The position numbers were made by a program, and so were the translations under genes. The notes under the pieces are model-generated. The model did not search any database and was not told the origin of the DNA. It was given only the letters and a program-made list of their open reading frames with translations. A DNA stretch of 64,000 nt, taken from NCBI RefSeq assembly GCF_014646155.1, contig NZ_BMMX01000001.1, forward strand, positions 545,720 to 609,719, given 5' to 3'. Each line of letters opens with the position of its first letter. The stretch's first letter is position 1. Below, piece after piece: positions 60,652 to 64,000 of the stretch. This stretch comes from Mangrovihabitans endophyticus. GTDB taxonomy: Bacteria > Actinomycetota > Actinomycetes > Mycobacteriales > Micromonosporaceae.

Positions 60652-62568
60652 TCAGAGGGAGATCTCTCCGGGCAGGCCGAAGTAGTCGTGCCAGAGGACC
60701 CCCGGGCCGAACCCGCTGCCGGTGGACAGGGCGGTGTACACGTCGGCGTTGGGCAGGTGGGTGAAGGTGGTGATGTCGGTGCGGCCATCGCCGTTGAAAT
60801 CCCCGACGTACGGGAATTCGCCGCGGGGGGCGAAGAAGCCGTGCCAGACGCCGGCGTCGACGAAACGTCCCTGCCCGTCGGACAACGCCACGGTGACCTC
60901 GGCGGTGTTGCCGTTGCTGAAGGCGGCGATGTCGGCCCGGCCGTCACCGTTGAAGTCACCGAGGCGGGGGGCTTGCAGGCCAGGAGCGAAGTTGTCGTGC
61001 CATGTGGCGCCGCCTTGGAAACCGGTGCCGGTGGACAGCCCCACGAAGACGTCGGCACTGCCCGGCACGAAGGTGACGATGTCGTCCTTGCCGTCGCCGT
61101 TGACGTCCGCGACGCCCGGCGACTCCCCGGCGAGGCCGAAGAAGTCGGCCCATTTCGCCGACGCGGTGAATCCGTCACCGGTGGACAAGGCGACGTAGAC
61201 GTCGGCCAGGTCGTTGTGGGTGAAGGTGATGATGTCGTCGCGGCCGTCGCCGTTGACGTCACCGACCGCGGGTACCTCGCCGTCGAGGGAGAAGTAGTCG
61301 TGCCACTTGGCACCGCCCAGGAAGCCCGATCCGGTGGACAGCGCCACGTACACGTCGGCGGCTTCGCCCTGGGTGAAGGTGATGATGTCGTCCTTGCCGT
61401 CGCCGTTGAAGTCTCCGGTCAGCGGGGTCTCGCCGTCGAGGGAGAAGTAGTCCTGCCATTTCTGGGTCGTCCCGGAGAATTGCGAGCCGGTGGACAACGC
61501 CACATAGACGTCGGCGAGGGGGCCCTGGGTGAAGGTGATGATGTCGTCACGGCCGTCGCCGTTGAAGTCGGCGGACGACCCGGTGAACACGCCGGCGAAT
61601 CCGGAAGCCCAGTTCAGCGGGGCGAGGTACAGGCCGCCCTGCTCCCAGCCGGCGCCGGTCACCCACGTCGTCCCGTCCGGTTCGGTGACGATCTCCGCGG
61701 CGTGCGCGTCGACGCGTCCGGCCAGGTCTGCGGGGGAGAACTGGAAGGGGTTGCGGCTGCGATAGATCCGGGTGTCCTGGTAACCCGACTCGCAGCAGAC
61801 CGACAGATACCACCAGCCGTTGCGGAAGACCACGAACGGGGACTCGGTGGGCCCGCCCGACGTGCCGGTCTGCGGGTGCTGGAACGCGACCTGTTTCGCG
61901 CTCCAATGCACCAGGTCGGTGCTGGTCCGGTAGGCCACCTCGTGATGACCGCCGGTCGGTGTGGTGGTCGCGGTGTAGTACATGACCCACTGCGGCCCGA
62001 CCCTGGTGACCATCGGGTCCCGGCCGTCGAACCCGTCGGTGAACAGCGGATTCGCCGTGCTGCGGTGCCAGGTGTACAGGTCCGTCGAGGTGGCCAGGTG
62101 CATCCGATAAGCACCATGGTCCGGCGTGCCCGCCGCGTAGAACATGAAGTAGCGGCCGTTGTCGTACAGCACGTACGGCGCCCAGATGTGGCTTTCGCCC
62201 GCGCCCGGGTCCGCGGTGAGCGCGAACGGCTGTTTGGTCCACGGCCCGCGCGGTGACGGCGCGGTGGCGTGCCCGAAATTCTTCTCGTCGAGCGGATCGG
62301 CCGGTTCGGCGTGGGTGATCGCATAGACGTGCCAGGTCCCGGTAGCCACGTCGCGGACCATCGTGTGGTCGTTGTAATACCACGGCTGGGACTCACCGAC
62401 CGAGGGATCGTAGACGCGGACGAAGGAGCCGGCGGAGACGGTCGGTGGGCTTGCCGCAGCCGCAGCCGACGCCTCGCCCGCATCGGCCGGGCTCGCGATC
62501 CCCGAGACCACCCCCACCGCCATGAGCAGGGTGGTGGTGAGGGTGGTGTGTAGGTGTGTGCGGGTCAT
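60652..62568 (-). CDS. Secreted GH43-like glycosidase with six FG-GAP/VCBS repeats
   Basis: 638 residues. After a signal peptide (about 1-30) comes a five-bladed-propeller-type glycosidase domain (about 45-325): [60 protein letters not shown] and [19 protein letters not shown]. These suit GH43 or a related clan (arabinan/xylan-type substrates). The acidic catalytic residues are not individually assigned. Six Ca-binding FG-GAP/VCBS units follow. The next gene upstream, 16 bp away, carries the same six-unit module. The SARP gene follows 24 bp downstream, so readthrough into it is possible. Confidence 0.78.
   Translation of the reverse strand: MTRTHLHTTLTTTLLMAVGVVSGIASPADAGEASAAAAASPPTVSAGSFVRVYDPSVGESQPWYYNDHTMVRDVATGTWHVYAITHAEPADPLDEKNFGHATAPSPRGPWTKQPFALTADPGAGESHIWAPYVLYDNGRYFMFYAAGTPDHGAYRMHLATSTDLYTWHRSTANPLFTDGFDGRDPMVTRVGPQWVMYYTATTTPTGGHHEVAYRTSTDLVHWSAKQVAFQHPQTGTSGGPTESPFVVFRNGWWYLSVCCESGYQDTRIYRSRNPFQFSPADLAGRVDAHAAEIVTEPDGTTWVTGAGWEQGGLYLAPLNWASGFAGVFTGSSADFNGDGRDDIITFTQGPLADVYVALSTGSQFSGTTQKWQDYFSLDGETPLTGDFNGDGKDDIITFTQGEAADVYVALSTGSGFLGGAKWHDYFSLDGEVPAVGDVNGDGRDDIITFTHNDLADVYVALSTGDGFTASAKWADFFGLAGESPGVADVNGDGKDDIVTFVPGSADVFVGLSTGTGFQGGATWHDNFAPGLQAPRLGDFNGDGRADIAAFSNGNTAEVTVALSDGQGRFVDAGVWHGFFAPRGEFPYVGDFNGDGRTDITTFTHLPNADVYTALSTGSGFGPGVLWHDYFGLPGEISL
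60655..61583 (-). repeat. Six FG-GAP/VCBS units in the GH43-like gene
   Basis: Six tandem units of about 51 codons (153-156 nt), each with a D-x-N-G-D-G-x-x-D calcium loop and a W-x-x-F/Y-F-type end. The units diverge at DNA level much more than those in the neighbouring lysozyme-like gene. By position they match the neighbour's units (for example unit 1 ending PLTG, unit 2 PAVG, unit 5 PYVG). Confidence 0.85.
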
Positions 62569-62584
62569 GCGTGGGGTCTCCTGG

Positions 62585-64000
62585 TCAGAGGGTGGTTTCG
62601 CCGGGGAGGCCGAAGTAGTCGTTCCATTTGGTGCCGCCTTGGAAGCCGGTGCCGGTGGAGAGGCCGACGTAGACGTCGGCGAGGTCGTTGTGGGTGAAGG
62701 TGACGATGTCGGTTTTGCCGTCGCCGTTGAAGTCGCCGGTGTAGGGGAATTCGCCGGGGAGGCCGAAGTAGTCGTTCCATTTGGTGCCGCCTTGGAAGCC
62801 GGTGCCGGTGGAGAGGCCGACGTAGACGTCGGCGGCGGAGTTCATGGTGAAGGTGGCGATGTCGGTTTTGCCGTCGCCGTTGAAGTCGCCGGTTCGTGGT
62901 TGTTCGCCGGTGAGGCTGAAGTAGTCGTTCCAGATGGTGCCGCCTTCAAAGCCGGTGCCGGTGGAGAGGCCGACGTAGACGTCGGCGCCGGTGCCTTGGG
63001 TGAAGGTGATGATGTCGTCTTTGCCGTCGCCGTTGACGTCGCAGACGCCGGGGTGTTCGCCGGGCAGGGCGAAGTAGTCGTTCCATTTGGCGCCGCCTTG
63101 GAAGCCGGTGCCGGTGGAGAGGCCGACGTAGACGTCGGCGAGGTCGTTGCGGGTGAAGGAGATGATGTCGTCGAGGCCGTCGCCGTTGACGTCGCCGACG
63201 GCGGGGATTTCGCCGGGGAGGCTGAAGTAGTCGTTCCATTTGGCGCCGCCTTGGAAGCCGGTGCCGGTGGAGAGGCCGACGTAGACGTCGGCGCCGGTGC
63301 CTTGGGTGAAGGTGACGATGTCGTCTTTGCCGTCGCCGTTGAAGTCGCCGGTGAGGGGGATTTCGCCGGGCAGGGCGAAGTAGTCGTTCCATTTGGCGCC
63401 GCCTTGGAAGCCGGTGCCGGTGGACAGGGCGACGAAGACGTCGGCGCCGGTGCCGTGGGTGAAGGTGATGATGTCGTCGAGGCCGTCACCGTTGAAATCC
63501 GCCGACGAACCCGTATAGACCGCTCGGGAACCCACCGCCGCGCGGGCCTCGTCGAGCAGCGATCGCGCCGTCGCCTCGGCCTGGTCGTATCGGTCGGGGC
63601 AGCACGAACGCTGGACGCTCTGCGCCAGTTGTCCCGCGGTGTAGTCCGGGAACTGCGGCTCGTTGGCCTGCGCTCGGATCATGAACTGAGTGGTCGCGTA
63701 CGTGACGTCCATGATCTGTTCCGGTGTGCCCCAGCCCGCGCTGGGACGTTGCTGGAAGACGCCGAGGGAGTCCTTGTCGCCGCACGGGAGATTGTTCATG
63801 TGCGACTCGACCCAGCCCGCCTCGAAAGCGGCCAGCATCACCTTGTCGGAAACCCCGCGGTCGAGGCCCACCTGGTAGACCGTCTGGATCACCGCAGGGT
63901 CGTGGTTGGGTGGGATGCTCGGGCAGGCCAGCGGTCGCACCGACAGCGGCACGTGGCTGCCGGCGGTGGTGCCCGGTCCCGGCGGGGCCGGCGCGGCAGC
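62585..64000 (-). CDS. Lysozyme-like protein with six near-identical VCBS repeats (5' end beyond window)
   Basis: At least 471 codons. The frame is open to base 64000 with a Pro/Ala-rich linker, so the start and signal peptide lie outside. Residues near [20 protein letters not shown], with Glu in [29 protein letters not shown], resemble a lysozyme/transglycosylase fold of the kind that opens [10 protein letters not shown] proteins of actinomycetes. A six-unit FG-GAP/VCBS array follows (62588-63505). It is followed by the GH43-like gene after 16 bp, probably in one operon. It would act on peptidoglycan or bind a surface polymer. Confidence 0.72.
   Translation of the reverse strand, partial: AAAPAPPGPGTTAGSHVPLSVRPLACPSIPPNHDPAVIQTVYQVGLDRGVSDKVMLAAFEAGWVESHMNNLPCGDKDSLGVFQQRPSAGWGTPEQIMDVTYATTQFMIRAQANEPQFPDYTAGQLAQSVQRSCCPDRYDQAEATARSLLDEARAAVGSRAVYTGSSADFNGDGLDDIITFTHGTGADVFVALSTGTGFQGGAKWNDYFALPGEIPLTGDFNGDGKDDIVTFTQGTGADVYVGLSTGTGFQGGAKWNDYFSLPGEIPAVGDVNGDGLDDIISFTRNDLADVYVGLSTGTGFQGGAKWNDYFALPGEHPGVCDVNGDGKDDIITFTQGTGADVYVGLSTGTGFEGGTIWNDYFSLTGEQPRTGDFNGDGKTDIATFTMNSAADVYVGLSTGTGFQGGTKWNDYFGLPGEFPYTGDFNGDGKTDIVTFTHNDLADVYVGLSTGTGFQGGTKWNDYFGLPGETTL
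62588..63505 (-). repeat. Tandem array of six 153-bp VCBS units
   Basis: The marker GAAGTAGTCGTTCC (plus strand) starts at 62612, 62765, 62918, 63071, 63224 and 63377, exactly 153 bp apart each time, so the reading frame is kept. The units are close to identical at DNA level, including silent sites, which points to recent expansion or gene conversion. Such an array will be unstable and hard to assemble with short reads. Confidence 0.95.

Noticed and set aside
62588..63505. Regular 153-bp repeats considered as a CRISPR array
   Set aside because: There are no short repeats separated by unique spacers. The whole 153-bp unit repeats in frame and encodes VCBS modules, and no cas genes are present.

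Overview
The window is uniformly high-GC DNA of an actinomycete. Codon use is strongly G/C-ending, with many GTG/TTG starts, 4-nt stop/start overlaps, secreted CAZymes with lectin-like modules, a SARP regulator carrying TTA codons, and a WXG/EspC-type secretion locus. A filamentous soil genus (Micromonosporaceae or Streptomyces-like) is likely, but the genus cannot be fixed from the sequence alone.

Layout. (1) 1-6.0 kb, an envelope-stress block: an MprF-like DUF2156 aminoacyltransferase overlapping a further gene that runs off the left edge, a DUF6069 membrane protein, a SigB/SigF-type sigma factor, and a histidine kinase divergent from a membrane protein/OmpR-type regulator pair. The same 19-bp direct repeat lies in front of three of these units. 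(2) 6.0-30.3 kb, regulators and secreted enzymes: AraC/aldo-keto reductase, a CBM32 protein, a small lytic transglycosylase, a NarL-type two-component pair, DUF2306, a Tat-exported amine oxidase, a HAD dehalogenase, GH16 with a perfect 297-nt internal duplication, an I36-like small protein, a lipoprotein, a membrane/TPR pair, ArsR/SRPBCC, and a 2051-residue GH92 alpha-mannosidase fused to a PAP2 phosphatase. (3) 30.5-33.8 kb, a lower-GC, TTA-containing islet: a membrane domain fused in frame to a methyltransferase, a DUF4213/DUF364-like protein and an alpha/beta hydrolase. (4) 34-42.2 kb: MarR/FAD monooxygenase/MBL hydrolase, asparaginase, a scar with two decayed genes (flavoprotein and APC permease), an acetamidase, and a four-gene WXG/EspC/YbaB-type locus. 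(5) 42.3-60.6 kb, an unusual biosynthetic gene cluster with no PKS or NRPS: DAHP synthase, a MIO-type tyrosine ammonia-lyase/aminomutase, a short acyl ligase, a stand-alone ACP, a tautomerase-like protein, an alpha/alpha-toroid (prenyltransferase/squalene-cyclase repeat) protein, two PaaK-like adenylating ligases, an ATP-grasp ligase, an EctB-like aminotransferase, an unknown protein, an amidase, an MFS exporter, and LysR and SARP regulators. (6) 60.6-64 kb: a GH43-like protein and a lysozyme-like protein that share the same six-unit FG-GAP/VCBS module.

How the parts may work together. In the cluster, DAHP synthase would feed aromatic amino acid supply. The lyase would make p-coumarate or beta-tyrosine. 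The ligase and ACP could activate and carry the acyl unit. The PaaK-like and ATP-grasp ligases could form amide bonds with an amine made by the aminotransferase. The amidase could trim and the MFS protein export. LysR sits at the divergent promoter, and SARP translation would need the tRNA that reads TTA. The product is not predictable from sequence, and this cluster is my main candidate for an undescribed system. The second candidate is the predicted regulon of the OmpR-type regulator, which would join lipid aminoacylation, a general-stress-type sigma factor and its own two-component system.
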